Positions 17,848-28,737 of a stretch of DNA of 64,000 nucleotides are shown piece after piece. The stretch comes from Comamonas sp. lk (GTDB lineage Bacteria > Pseudomonadota > Gammaproteobacteria > Burkholderiales > Burkholderiaceae_C). A model generated the notes under the pieces. That model worked only from the letters and a program-made list of their open reading frames with translations. It was not told where the DNA came from and did no database searches. Location: contig CAMAQV010000010.1 of the NCBI GenBank assembly GCA_945860595.1, positions 1 through 64,000 on the forward strand. Reading direction: 5' to 3'. Within the stretch, counting starts at the first letter, position 1. Each line of letters begins with the position of its first letter. Both the position numbers and the translations under genes were made by a program.

Positions 17848-18903
17848 GTGAAATCCCCCGCCAAAAAAACTGCTGCACGCCCGGCAGCCGCCCCGGCCAA
17901 AGCGGTGCCCGTGAAAGCAAAGACCCTTATGAAAAAACCTCCTGCACCATCCAAGCCGCCCGCTAAGAGCCCGGCAGCCACCAAAACAGCAAAGACAAGC
18001 GCAGTGAAGGCGACGACCAAACCCGCTGTAAAAACCGCATCCAAAGTGGCCGCCCCTGCGGCCAAAAAAACCCTTGCTGCCACGCCCATTAAAAAGGCCG
18101 CTGTCGCTGCGAAAGCGGCACCCGTGATACCGGCTAAGCCGCCCGGCAAAGTCAGCAGCAAAGCACCCGTCTCGCCAGTGTCCAAAACCGCACCAGCCAA
18201 GCCGCTCACCAAGGCAACAACCGCGCCGATCAAAGCAGCGCCTGCACCGTCAAAGGCGGCTCCCGCCCCCCCACCGGCCCCCATCGTGCATGCAAGCGGC
18301 ATCATCAAGGCGGTACGCCCGTCGTCGCGACTGGTGCAGATCACGGTGCCGTCGATGGCGCAAAGTGTGGCCTCCACTGCCGCGAAGTCCTCATTTCTGC
18401 CCACCGACAGCCGTGACGAGTTGCACCCTCTGGTTCCCCATGCCATCAAAAAAGACCCCAAACTGGCGGGCAACTGGAAGAAAAAGGCCCCTGGTGACTT
18501 GAGCGATGCCGAACTGATCGCCATGCCGGATTCCGAATATATGAACGACGTGCAGATGGCCGCCTTCAGACTCAAGCTGGTAGCCCTGAAAACCGGCATA
18601 TTGAGCAACGCCGGAGAAACCACCGAACACCTGCGCGAAGACACCTCGGTCATGCCCGATCCCGCTGACCGGGCCACCATCGAAGAAGAGCACGCGCTAG
18701 AGCTGCGTACCCGCGACCGTGAGCGCAAGCTCTTGAAAAAGATTGAGCAGGCCATCAGCCGCATCGACGCCAATGAATACGGCTACTGTGACGAAACCGG
18801 CGAGCCCATTGGTGTGGGGCGCCTTCTGGCCCGCCCCACCGCCACGCTATCGCTTGAGGCACAGCAGCGGCGCGAACTCAAGCAGAAGATGTTTGGCGAC
18901 TAA
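17848..18903 (+). CDS. DksA/TraR-family protein with long Lys/Ala/Pro-rich N-terminal extension
   Basis: C-terminus KLLKKIEQAISRIDANEYGYCDETGEPIGVGRLLARPTATLSLEAQQRRELKQKMFGD (DksA-like). GTG 17848 with AGGAG 7 nt upstream preferred over ATG 17638 (track ORF 17638-18903). Confidence 0.85.
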   Translation: MKSPAKKTAARPAAAPAKAVPVKAKTLMKKPPAPSKPPAKSPAATKTAKTSAVKATTKPAVKTASKVAAPAAKKTLAATPIKKAAVAAKAAPVIPAKPPGKVSSKAPVSPVSKTAPAKPLTKATTAPIKAAPAPSKAAPAPPPAPIVHASGIIKAVRPSSRLVQITVPSMAQSVASTAAKSSFLPTDSRDELHPLVPHAIKKDPKLAGNWKKKAPGDLSDAELIAMPDSEYMNDVQMAAFRLKLVALKTGILSNAGETTEHLREDTSVMPDPADRATIEEEHALELRTRDRERKLLKKIEQAISRIDANEYGYCDETGEPIGVGRLLARPTATLSLEAQQRRELKQKMFGD

Positions 18904-18968
18904 GTACCAGACCGGAGCCCCCCAGCTAGACGCCCGCAGGTCTGCAACCCATCCCCCCGCAGGCAGCC

Positions 18969-19190
18969 TTGACCGAACTACACCAGATCTGCAGAGCCGA
19001 GTTAGCGCGGCTGCGGGCTGAGCAGGCAGCCCAAACGCAAGCGGATGCGCGGGCGCAGACAGGGCCGATAGCGCCGGCCGGCGTTTCTGAACGCAACCGG
19101 GCCGAAATTCTGAAAAAGATTGACGCCATCGAAACCCAGATGCGGTCGCAATGGGCTGCGCCCGATCCGGCACATCTGCTCAAACTTTGA
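18969..19190 (+). CDS. Small hypothetical protein, Ala/Arg/Glu-rich helical
   Basis: 73 aa MTELHQICRAELARLRAEQAAQTQADARAQ...; open frame in the gap between dksA-like and AraC; no family recognised. Confidence 0.45.
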   Translation: MTELHQICRAELARLRAEQAAQTQADARAQTGPIAPAGVSERNRAEILKKIDAIETQMRSQWAAPDPAHLLKL

Positions 19191-20097
19191 ACAATTTGGC
19201 GCCCTGGCGGCGGTAGTCGCGCGGGGTCATGCCCTTAATATCAAGAAACCGGCGGTTGAAATTCGCCAGGTTGTTGAACCCGACCTCAAAAGCAATGTTG
19301 GTAATTTGCTGGTCGGATGCGGTAAGTAATTGGCAGGCCCGGTTGATGCGTACATGGTTAACAAAGTCAGTGAACGTGTTGCCGGTGGCACGGCGGAAAA
19401 AGCGCGAGAACCGGCTCTCACTCATGCCGAATTCCTCGGCCAAATCAGAAGCCGACAGGTTCTCACCGAATTGCCCGGTGATCCGGCCCAGAATCGCATT
19501 GATTTGGTCTAGCTGGGCATCATTGTCGACACTTTGAATCTGTGCGGTCGACAGCAAGCGGTAGTCATTGCAGCGGGCCAGGTCATGGAGGAACTCACAA
19601 AAAACCGCAAAACGTGCAAGCCCCTGCGCGGCTTTGATGCGTTTCCAGTAGCCCTGCGCTTTTGCACCCATATCAAAGAATTCAATGCCGTGGCGCGACC
19701 GCTCCAACAAGGGCAAGGCACTGCGCAATTCGGGGATGGAGCGGCTGCTCTGCTCAATCGGATCGTGCGGAAACTGGATCACCAGATCGCGCTGGGCAAC
19801 GCCACCGTCCGGCAAGTCCATGCTGATCCAGTTGTGCGGCAAACGCGGCCCGGTCAGCACCAGGTGGCCAGGCTGAAACTGGCCGATCCAGTCGCCCACG
19901 AAAGCCTTTCCAGAGGTGGCGGTTATCAGGTGCAGCTCGTATTCGTCGTGGTAATGCCAGCGCGCTAAGGGGGTGGGAAAGCCATGCGCCAGGCAACGCA
20001 CAATGCCCACCTCCTCCGGTCGCTCATAACCGAGCTCGGGCGAGCGCACATAGTCGTGCTCCAGCTCGGGACTTTGTTGGCGCGGCTTGGCGGACAT
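19180..20097 (-). CDS. AraC-family transcriptional regulator
   Basis: Start at ATG 20097 (MSAKPRQQSPELEHDYVRS...); cupin-like N-terminus (WHYHDEYELHLI) and C-terminal HTH NLSASDLAEEFGMSESRFSRFFRRATGNTFTDFVNHVRINRACQLL...ITNIAFEVGFNNLANFNRRF. Confidence 0.93.
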   Translation of the reverse strand: MSAKPRQQSPELEHDYVRSPELGYERPEEVGIVRCLAHGFPTPLARWHYHDEYELHLITATSGKAFVGDWIGQFQPGHLVLTGPRLPHNWISMDLPDGGVAQRDLVIQFPHDPIEQSSRSIPELRSALPLLERSRHGIEFFDMGAKAQGYWKRIKAAQGLARFAVFCEFLHDLARCNDYRLLSTAQIQSVDNDAQLDQINAILGRITGQFGENLSASDLAEEFGMSESRFSRFFRRATGNTFTDFVNHVRINRACQLLTASDQQITNIAFEVGFNNLANFNRRFLDIKGMTPRDYRRQGAKLFKV

Positions 20098-20108
20098 AGT
20101 CGGCAAGC

Positions 20109-20897
20109 TTATGACATGACGCTTCCGCCATCGACATTGAGCGTCTGGGCCGTGATGTACGCGGCCTCGTCGCTGGCCAGGAATACAGCGGCACCACAAA
20201 TGTCTGTGGGGTCGCCCATATAGCCCAGCGGCACAGCCAGACCGACACGCTTTTTCTTCTCGCCAATCGGGAGGTTTTCGTACTTGGCAAACAGCCCGTC
20301 CACATGCGCCCACATCGGCGTGTTGATCACGCCCGGCGCGATGCCGTTGACGCGGATAGCGTGGGGTGCCATGGCCAACGCGGCGCTCTGGGTGTAGCTG
20401 ATGATGGCGGCCTTGGTGGCGCAGTAGTGCGAGACCAGCGCCTCGCCGCGCCGCCCGGCCTGGCTGGCCATATTGATCACGCTGCCGCCCTTCACACCTT
20501 GGTCCACCATATGGGCCAGCACTTTTTGCATGGCAAAGAACGCACCTTTGACGTTGACCGCAAACAACTTGTCATACATGGCCTCGTCGCTTTGCAGCAG
20601 CGGAGCCATGTCAAAAATCGCGGCATTGTTGAACAGCGTGGTCACCGGGCCAAAGCGGGCGTGGGCGGCGGCAACCAGGGCATCGATGGCATCTATGCTG
20701 CGTACATCGGTGGGCACATAGGCGAGTGCGTCGGGGTGCAGCCCCATCAGTGCGGCCAGCTCAGGCGTGGCTTGCGCGCCCACATCGGCGACGGTGCAGC
20801 GCGCGCCCTGCTCCAGATAGGCTTGCGCAACAGCCAAACCAATACCGCCTGCAGCACCGGTGAGGATGGCGTGTTTGTCCTTCAAACGCTGGCTCAT
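20109..20897 (-). CDS. SDR-family polyol (sorbitol-type) dehydrogenase
   Basis: TGAAGGIGLAVAQAYLEQGA, NNAAIF, YCATKAAI, VNGIAPGVINTPMW; adjacent to polyol ABC transporter. Confidence 0.88.
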   Translation of the reverse strand: MSQRLKDKHAILTGAAGGIGLAVAQAYLEQGARCTVADVGAQATPELAALMGLHPDALAYVPTDVRSIDAIDALVAAAHARFGPVTTLFNNAAIFDMAPLLQSDEAMYDKLFAVNVKGAFFAMQKVLAHMVDQGVKGGSVINMASQAGRRGEALVSHYCATKAAIISYTQSAALAMAPHAIRVNGIAPGVINTPMWAHVDGLFAKYENLPIGEKKKRVGLAVPLGYMGDPTDICGAAVFLASDEAAYITAQTLNVDGGSVMS

Positions 20898-22309
20898 GGG
20901 GAAGTCCTTTTCATGAATTGTTCAACGCGCCGGTACGCATGCTCCATGGCCTGGCGCAAGCGGGCATCACCCGCCAGCGGGCCCCACAGGGTCGGGTCGG
21001 CGCAAAAAGCCGCGATGGGGTCGGCACTGGCGCAGATGGCGTGGGCCACTGCCGGATCCATGGCCTGGTCCTGGTAGGTGTAGGCGATGGCACCTGCATG
21101 CCAGCGCTGCAAGTACGCCAGGAACAGCGCGGGCAGCATAGCCACACTGGCAATGCTCTCCCCCCGCGCCAGCCGCTCGCGGATGGTGGGCGCGATAAAG
21201 CCGGGGATCTTGGAAAAGCCATCCATGGCCACGCGCTGGTTGGTATCTGCGATTGCAGGGTTGGCAAAGCGGTCCAGCACCACATCGCGGTACTGCGCCA
21301 GGTTGATGGGACTGGAGTGCTCGGGCGTATCGAGGACGGGGATCACGTCATCGGTCACGTAGTCGAAAGCAAGCTGGCGAATCTGCGTGTCGTGCGTGCC
21401 TTCATGGATATAGGTGTAGCCGACCAAAGTCCCGGCCCAGGCAATGCAGCTGTGGCTGGCATTCAGCAGGCGGATTTTGGCCTCTTCATAGGCCTGGACA
21501 GACGCCACCATTTCCACCCCGACCTGCTCCCAGGCCGGACGCCCGCCGATGAACTTGTCCTCAATCACCCATTGGATAAAGCTCTCGCCCATCAAAGCCG
21601 CCGGATCGTCCACGCCGGTTACGGCGGCGACCCGCTCACGCACCGCGGCTGTAGGGCGCGGGGTGATGCGGTCCACCATGGCGTTGGGGCTGGATGTGTG
21701 CTGGGCCACCCAGTCGCGCAGCGGTGCATCGCCCAGCAGGTCGATGAACTGCAACAAACCGGCGCGGGCGCGCTCACCGTTGTGGCGCAGGTTGTCGCAG
21801 TTGAGCAGGGTCAGCGGCCCGGCACCGCCGCGCATACGGGCACGCAAGATCGCAACCAATGCGCCATAAATCGTGCTGCCCGGCCGACCGGCGCGGGCTG
21901 CATCCAAGTCGCTTTGCAGATCCGCAAAGCCCAGGTCCAGGCAGTCTTTGCTATCCAGGTAATAGCCGGCTTCGGTGACCGTGAAAGAGATGATGCGGGT
22001 GCTGTCCTGCGCGCCCAAGGCCACCAGACCGCTGAGCTCGGCGTCCCATGCAATCACGCGGCTGATGGCGTGGATGCGGGTGTAGCTGCGCGCGCCCTGT
22101 GGCGTGACAGTCTCCAGCGTGTAGGCCCCTTTGCTGGCCACCAGCGCGGCGATAGTGTCCTGCATGTCCGGGCGGATGTTGCCGCCCGCCAGCGCCCAAC
22201 GGTGGTTACCGCTGAGCTGGAGTTGGTGCACATAAACGGCTTGGTGGGCGCGGTGGAAGGAACCGAGCCCCAGGTGGAGCATGGTCAAAGGTGTGGCGGT
22301 GGCTGGCAT
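20894..22309 (-). CDS. Mannitol dehydrogenase family protein
   Basis: LHLGLGSFHRAHQAVYVHQL, GESFIQWVIEDKFIGGRPAWEQVGVEMV, LLNASHSCIAWAGTLVG; ATG at 22309 preferred (track start 22324 is TTG). Confidence 0.92.
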   Translation of the reverse strand: MPATATPLTMLHLGLGSFHRAHQAVYVHQLQLSGNHRWALAGGNIRPDMQDTIAALVASKGAYTLETVTPQGARSYTRIHAISRVIAWDAELSGLVALGAQDSTRIISFTVTEAGYYLDSKDCLDLGFADLQSDLDAARAGRPGSTIYGALVAILRARMRGGAGPLTLLNCDNLRHNGERARAGLLQFIDLLGDAPLRDWVAQHTSSPNAMVDRITPRPTAAVRERVAAVTGVDDPAALMGESFIQWVIEDKFIGGRPAWEQVGVEMVASVQAYEEAKIRLLNASHSCIAWAGTLVGYTYIHEGTHDTQIRQLAFDYVTDDVIPVLDTPEHSSPINLAQYRDVVLDRFANPAIADTNQRVAMDGFSKIPGFIAPTIRERLARGESIASVAMLPALFLAYLQRWHAGAIAYTYQDQAMDPAVAHAICASADPIAAFCADPTLWGPLAGDARLRQAMEHAYRRVEQFMKRTSP

Positions 22310-22320
22310 GGTGGCAAATA

Positions 22321-23373
<1,053 letters not shown>

Positions 23374-23411
23374 GGACGGGCTTCAATCGAAGGGTAAATA
23401 AGACACAGAGT

Positions 23412-24242
23412 TCACTTCACCGCGCCGAAAGTCAGCCCTTGCACCAGCTGCTTCTGGCTGAACCAGCCGAAGACGACGATGGGTGCAATCGCCATCAGCG
23501 ATGCAGCAGACAGCTTGGCCCAAAACAGGCCTTCGGGGCTGGAGTAACTGGCAATCAAGGTGGCCAAAGTACCGGCTTTGGCCGAACTCAGGTTCAGGCT
23601 CCAGAAGGCCTCATTCCAGCTCAGCACCAGACACAGCAAGCCGGTGGACGCCAGGCCACCCAGCGCCAGTGGCAAGGTCACGCGGTAAAACTCCTGCCAG
23701 AGATTGGCACCGTCCATGCGCGCGGCTTCCAGGATTTCGTGGGGAATATCTTTGAAGTGCGAATACAGCATCCAGACCATGATGGGCAGGTTGGAGAGCA
23801 TGAAGATGATGATCAGGCCGGTGCGGGTGTCGAGCAGACCGGCCTGCTGGGCCAGCACATAAATCGGCACTAGCGCGCCCACGGCAGGCATCATCTTGGT
23901 CGACAGCATCCACATCAGGATGTTCTTGGTGTGGCGGCCTTTGAAGAAAGCCATGGAATAGGCGGCCGGTGCGGCAATCAACAAACCGATCACCGTGGAG
24001 ACCACGCTGGTGATCAATGAATTGCGGGCGTAGAGCAGGTAATCGCTGCGCTCCTCGACTTCGCGGAAATTGTCCAGCGTCGGTGTGAACCACAGCAGCG
24101 GGGGCACCGCAATCGCCTGCAACTCGGTCTTGAAGGCCGTCAGGATCAGCCAAGCCAGCGGGAAAAACAGCAGCAGCGTGAGCAGCCACGCGATCAGCGT
24201 GCGAAGGATCAGCGCAGGAGGGTATTTGGAGCGCGCGGCCAT
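23412..24242 (-). CDS. Polyol ABC transporter permease (SmoG-like)
   Basis: MalG-type permease, EAA motif EAARMDGANLWQEFYRVTLPLALGGL. Confidence 0.92.
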   Translation of the reverse strand: MAARSKYPPALILRTLIAWLLTLLLFFPLAWLILTAFKTELQAIAVPPLLWFTPTLDNFREVEERSDYLLYARNSLITSVVSTVIGLLIAAPAAYSMAFFKGRHTKNILMWMLSTKMMPAVGALVPIYVLAQQAGLLDTRTGLIIIFMLSNLPIMVWMLYSHFKDIPHEILEAARMDGANLWQEFYRVTLPLALGGLASTGLLCLVLSWNEAFWSLNLSSAKAGTLATLIASYSSPEGLFWAKLSAASLMAIAPIVVFGWFSQKQLVQGLTFGAVK

Positions 24243-24244
24243 GC

Positions 24245-25105
24245 TCAGGTATCCAAGTTACGACCGACCAGCCGTATCAAAAATGCGGCTGCAATATTGG
24301 CCAGCAGCACCGCAAACAAAGCCCCGGCAGAGGCCACGCCGGCATCAAAATTCAGCAGGGCCTGCTTGAAAATCAGGAAGGCCACATTGGTGCTGGCGTC
24401 GCCCGGACCGCCGCCGGTGGTCGTGAAAATCTCTGCGAATATGCTAAGCAGGAAAATCATCTCAATCATCACCACCACCGCAATCGAGCGACCCAAGTGC
24501 GGGATGTACAGGTACCGCAATTGCTGCAGATAGGTCGCACCGTCCATGCGCGCGGCCTCCAATTGTTCGCGGTTCATGCTTTGCAGCGCAGTCATGAAAA
24601 TCAGGGTGGCAAAAGGCAGCCATTGCCAGGCCACCATGATGACAATTGAACCCAGCGGAAAGTCGCTCAACCACTCCAGGGGGGTGGCACCAAAGAAAAT
24701 CCACACCTGCGCCAGCGCGCCGTAGATGGGATGCATCATCATGTGCTTCCACAACAGCGCGTTGACGGTGGGCATCACAAAAAATGGGGAAATCAGCAGC
24801 AAGCGAACCACGGCGCGCCCAGGGAAAGCCTCGTCAATCAACAAAGCCAGCGCAGCGCCCATCACAACCGTGATCACAATCACACTGCCCAGCAGCCAGA
24901 TGGTGTTGAGCACGGCCACCGAAAACGAGGGGTCGGTGAGGAAATATTCAAAATTCTCGAACCCGATAAAACCGGTCTGTTCCGGCTGCATCAGGTTGTA
25001 GCGGATCACCGAAAAATACACCGACATCACCAGCGGCACCAACATCCACAGCAGCAGCGTGGCGACGGCCGGCGTTAGCAACAGGCGGGGCAGCAGGCGG
25101 TTCAT
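24245..25105 (-). CDS. Polyol ABC transporter permease (SmoF-like)
   Basis: MalF/UgpA-type permease, EAARMDGATYLQQLRYLYIPHLG; start MNRLLPRLLLTPAVATLL at 25105. Confidence 0.92.
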   Translation of the reverse strand: MNRLLPRLLLTPAVATLLLWMLVPLVMSVYFSVIRYNLMQPEQTGFIGFENFEYFLTDPSFSVAVLNTIWLLGSVIVITVVMGAALALLIDEAFPGRAVVRLLLISPFFVMPTVNALLWKHMMMHPIYGALAQVWIFFGATPLEWLSDFPLGSIVIMVAWQWLPFATLIFMTALQSMNREQLEAARMDGATYLQQLRYLYIPHLGRSIAVVVMIEMIFLLSIFAEIFTTTGGGPGDASTNVAFLIFKQALLNFDAGVASAGALFAVLLANIAAAFLIRLVGRNLDT

Positions 25106-25136
25106 CGGGAGGGGTTCGGAGACGGGGAGTGCATAC

Positions 25137-25166
25137 AAAAAGGTGTCGGCACAGCGTGCCGACACC
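25137..25166 (-). terminator. Intrinsic terminator inside the polyol transport operon
   Basis: Minus strand reads GGTGTCGGCA CGCTG TGCCGACACC TTTTT: 10-bp perfect stem plus T-run, between the binding-protein gene and the first permease gene. Confidence 0.8.
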
Positions 25167-25214
25167 CTGCACACGGGGCGACCACCCTCAAGGTGAGCGC
25201 CCAGTTTTTCCGGC

Positions 25215-26528
25215 TTACTTGTAGTAGCCGCCTTTCTTCATTTCACGGTCCGCCGCGACTTGCGATGCTTTGAGCGCCGCATCCACAGTCGACTTGCCAG
25301 CCAGTGCCGCACTCATTTGCTGGCCCACAGCGATACCGATGGCCTGGAACTCCGGAATAGCCGCGAACTGCACGCCCACGTACGGTGACTTGGGCAAGGT
25401 GCTGTCGTTGGGGTTGGCCGAGTCAATCGCGGCTTTCTCTGCAGCAGCAAACACGGCGGCTTTCTGGAACTCCGGGTTGGCATAGGTCGACTTGCGGGTG
25501 CCGGTCGGAACGCGGGCCCAGCCATTGGTTTTGGCCACCAGGTTGATGTAGTCCTTGGAGGTCGCCCAGCTCACGAACTTCTGCGCTGCATCGGCGTTTT
25601 TGGTTCCAGCAGGGATGGCCAGCGCCCAGGCCCACAGCCAGTTCGCGCCCTTTTGCGTCACGCTGTACGGGCCTTGTGCGAAGGCCACTTTGTCAGCCAC
25701 TTTGGACTGTTTGGGGTCGGTAATGAAAGAGGCCGCGATGGTCGCGTCAATCCACATGCCGCACTTGCCTTCGTTGTACAGCGCCAGGATTTCATTGAAG
25801 CTGTTGGCCGAAGAGCCGGGAGGGCCGTACTTGGTCAGCAGGTCCACGTAGAAGGTAACGGCCTCTTTCCAGGGCTTGGACTCCAGCTGGGGCTTCCAGG
25901 ACATGTCGAACCACTGCGCGCCAAAGCTGTTGGCCATGGTGGACAGGAAAGCCATGTTGTCGCCCCAGCCCGGCTTGCCGCGTAGGCAGATGCCGTACAC
26001 GCCATTTTTCGGATCATGGATTTTGGCGGCCGCGTCGCGGACGTCATTCCAGGTGGGACGGTCGGCGAACTTGATGCCGGCCTTGTCGGTCAGGTCTTTG
26101 CGGTACATCAGCATGGAGCTTTCGCCGTAGAACGGGGCGGCGTACATCTTGCCGTCCACGCTCAGTCCATTGCGCATGGCGGGCAGGATGTCATCGGCGT
26201 CATAGCTGGCGTCGCCCTTGAGCTCGGTCAACCAGCCTTTTTTACCCCAGATCGGGGTTTCGTACATGCCGATGGTCATCACGTCGAACTGGCCGCCTTT
26301 GGTGGCGATGTCGGTGGTCACGCGCTGGCGCAGCACGCCTTCTTCTAGGGTCACCCATTTGAGGGTGATGCCGGGGTTGGCGGCTTCAAAGTTTTTGCTC
26401 AGCTTTTCCATTTCGATCATGTGGCCGTTGTTGACGGTGGCAATGACCAATTCGACGGCGCTGGCCGATGTGCCCCAGAGCGAGGCCACCAAGGTTGCCG
26501 CAAGGGCAAGGCGGGATTTCGATTTCAT
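25215..26528 (-). CDS. Polyol ABC transporter substrate-binding protein (SmoE-like)
   Basis: Signal peptide MKSKSRLALAATLVASLWGTSASA; extracellular solute-binding family 1 body; first gene of the operon. Confidence 0.92.
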   Translation of the reverse strand: MKSKSRLALAATLVASLWGTSASAVELVIATVNNGHMIEMEKLSKNFEAANPGITLKWVTLEEGVLRQRVTTDIATKGGQFDVMTIGMYETPIWGKKGWLTELKGDASYDADDILPAMRNGLSVDGKMYAAPFYGESSMLMYRKDLTDKAGIKFADRPTWNDVRDAAAKIHDPKNGVYGICLRGKPGWGDNMAFLSTMANSFGAQWFDMSWKPQLESKPWKEAVTFYVDLLTKYGPPGSSANSFNEILALYNEGKCGMWIDATIAASFITDPKQSKVADKVAFAQGPYSVTQKGANWLWAWALAIPAGTKNADAAQKFVSWATSKDYINLVAKTNGWARVPTGTRKSTYANPEFQKAAVFAAAEKAAIDSANPNDSTLPKSPYVGVQFAAIPEFQAIGIAVGQQMSAALAGKSTVDAALKASQVAADREMKKGGYYK

Positions 26529-26948
26529 ACACAGTCTCCTGATAAGTTGGGTTTGCTATGGCGTGTTCAACGCTCGTTCGCAGGCAGCATTGACAGACTG
26601 AAGATAGCCACAGCCGGGCACCAAAGTGGTACTCAGGGCCCAAATTTAGGTACTGAATTTCCTCAATTACCTAGTATTTACACCTAGAGGTACGGTTTCG
26701 TATGCAAAAGTCGGCTCAGGGCTTAGAACCGGAATCCGCAGCGACCCATGGGCCAAAGACCCCGGTTGAATCGGCCAGACCTCCTGGCGCTGGTTGGGCT
26801 GAAAAAAATTAAACCCTGCAAAGTATTTGAAGTATCACCTTCATAGTGACCGCTAAGTACTTAATTTAGATAACAATTTTAACGGTTATTTTCTCACAAA
26901 TACGATCTAAGTCATTGATTTGATTGGGATTTTTTACAGCCCGCAGGC

Positions 26949-26976
26949 TTGCAAGCTGCCAAATTGCTGGTACAGT
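26949..26976 (+). promoter_or_regulatory. Candidate sigma70-type promoter for the dcw cluster
   Basis: TTGCAA - 16 bp - TACAGT, 80 bp upstream of the mraZ start; eye-matched only. Confidence 0.3.
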
Positions 26977-27056
26977 GGTAAAAACTCGCATTTCGTGGGA
27001 AAAATTCCCGTGAAAGCGGATTTACGTGGTTGGATTGACAAAACAGGTCGTGCGCA

Positions 27057-27485
27057 GTGTTCCAAGGTGCTTCATCACTCAGTCTCGATAACAAGGGTCG
27101 GCTTTCGGTGCCGACCCGGCATCGTGACGTGCTGGCGGCAGTCGCCTCGGGGCAGCTCACCATCACCCGCCATCCGCATGGCTGCCTGATGGTCTTTCCC
27201 CGTCCGGCCTGGGAGCAGTTTCGCCAGCGCATCGTCGAATTGCCCATGGCCGCCCAGTGGTGGAAGCGCATCCTGCTCGGCAACGCCATGGATGTCGAGA
27301 TCGACAGCACCGGCCGCGTGCTGGTCTCGCCTGAGCTGCGCGCCGCAGCCAAGCTGGACAAAGAAACCGTGTTGCTGGGCATGGGCAACCACTTTGAACT
27401 CTGGGACAAAGCCACTTATGAAGCCCAGGAAGCCCAGGCCATGCAAGGCGATATGCCTGACGTCTTCAAAGATTTCTCGTTCTGA
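27057..27485 (+). CDS. mraZ: Transcriptional regulator MraZ
   Basis: [26 protein letters not shown]...[40 protein letters not shown] (two MraZ/AbrB repeats); GTG start; directly upstream of rsmH. Confidence 0.95.
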   Translation: MFQGASSLSLDNKGRLSVPTRHRDVLAAVASGQLTITRHPHGCLMVFPRPAWEQFRQRIVELPMAAQWWKRILLGNAMDVEIDSTGRVLVSPELRAAAKLDKETVLLGMGNHFELWDKATYEAQEAQAMQGDMPDVFKDFSF

Positions 27486-28438
27486 TGGAAGCAGCCGTGC
27501 AGCCCGCACCTGCGCACACCACGGTGTTGCTGCACGAGGCCGTAGATGCCTTGCTGGGCGACGGCGCCGGGCCTCTGGCCTGCTATGTAGACGCCACCTA
27601 CGGCCGCGGCGGTCACTCCACCCTGCTGCTGCAACGCCTGCCCGCCGACGCCAGGCTGATTGCCTTCGACCGCGACCCGGAGGCAGTAGCGCACGCGCAG
27701 TCGGTGCAGGACACCCGTTTTTCGATCCGCCAGCAGCCCTTTTCTGACATCGGAACGCTGCCCGCCAGCAGTCTGGATGGCGTACTGATGGACCTGGGCG
27801 TGAGCTCCCCCCAAATCGACAGTGCACAGCGCGGCTTCAGCTTTCGCTTTGACGGCCCGTTAGATATGCGCATGGACACCACGCGCGGTCTGAGCGTGGC
27901 GCAGTGGCTGCAAGAGGCTGACGTACAAACCCTGACGGAGGTAATTCGTGACTATGGCGAGGAGCGGTTTGCTGGCGCGATTGCAAAAGCAATTGTGGCG
28001 CGCCGCACAGAATACGGGCCCATCACCCGCACCACGGAACTGGCCACGCTCGTGGCTGCTGCGGTCAAAACCCGTGAAAAAGGCCAAAACCCGGCTACCC
28101 GCACCTTTCAGGCGCTGCGGATTTTCATTAACGCCGAACTGGAAGAACTCGCGCAGGGCCTGAGCGCGGCGCTGCGCCTGCTGAAGCCGGGTGGGCGCAT
28201 GGTCGTCATCAGCTTCCATTCTTTGGAAGACCGCATCGTCAAACAGTTCATTGCCGAGCACGCGCGCGAGGTCTACGATCGCCGCGCTCCCTTCGCAGCG
28301 CCTAAAACCATGGCCTTGAAGGCACTGGGACGCAGCAAACCGTGCGCGTCGGAAATCGCTGCCAACCCGCGCGCGCGCAGCGCCGTGATGCGGGTGGCGC
28401 AGCGCCTGCCGCGTGCCGCAGAGGCGGTGGCAGCATGA
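27485..28438 (+). CDS. rsmH: 16S rRNA (cytosine1402-N4)-methyltransferase
   Basis: [64 protein letters not shown]. Confidence 0.97.
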   Translation: MEAAVQPAPAHTTVLLHEAVDALLGDGAGPLACYVDATYGRGGHSTLLLQRLPADARLIAFDRDPEAVAHAQSVQDTRFSIRQQPFSDIGTLPASSLDGVLMDLGVSSPQIDSAQRGFSFRFDGPLDMRMDTTRGLSVAQWLQEADVQTLTEVIRDYGEERFAGAIAKAIVARRTEYGPITRTTELATLVAAAVKTREKGQNPATRTFQALRIFINAELEELAQGLSAALRLLKPGGRMVVISFHSLEDRIVKQFIAEHAREVYDRRAPFAAPKTMALKALGRSKPCASEIAANPRARSAVMRVAQRLPRAAEAVAA

Positions 28439-28737
28439 CCCGGATCAATGCGCTGCTGGTGCTGGCATTGGTAGCCACAGCCGTATACCTGGTACGGGTC
28501 CAGTACGAATCGCGGCGTCTGTTTTCCGAGCTCGACAAAGCCCATTCACAAGCCCGCCACCTGGCGATGGATGTGGAGCGACTGGAGGTTGAAAAACGCG
28601 CCCAGGCCAGCCCAGGGCGCGTCGAGCGGCTGGCACGCGAAAAACTGGACATGCGCCAACCCACCCCAGCTATCACGACTTACATGAGCTACCCCAACAA
28701 CGCGCTGGCCCAAGCGCCCAAGGCCGATAAACCATGA
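28435..28737 (+). CDS. ftsL: Cell division protein FtsL
   Basis: ATG 28435; 100 aa, one TM plus coiled coil, between rsmH and ftsI with ATGA overlaps on both sides. Confidence 0.88.
   Translation: MTRINALLVLALVATAVYLVRVQYESRRLFSELDKAHSQARHLAMDVERLEVEKRAQASPGRVERLAREKLDMRQPTPAITTYMSYPNNALAQAPKADKP

Noticed and set aside
17850-18290. AAA/GCC/CCC-rich repetitive DNA
   Set aside because: Not a repeat array or CRISPR; explained by the Lys/Ala/Pro-rich coding sequence of the DksA-like protein.
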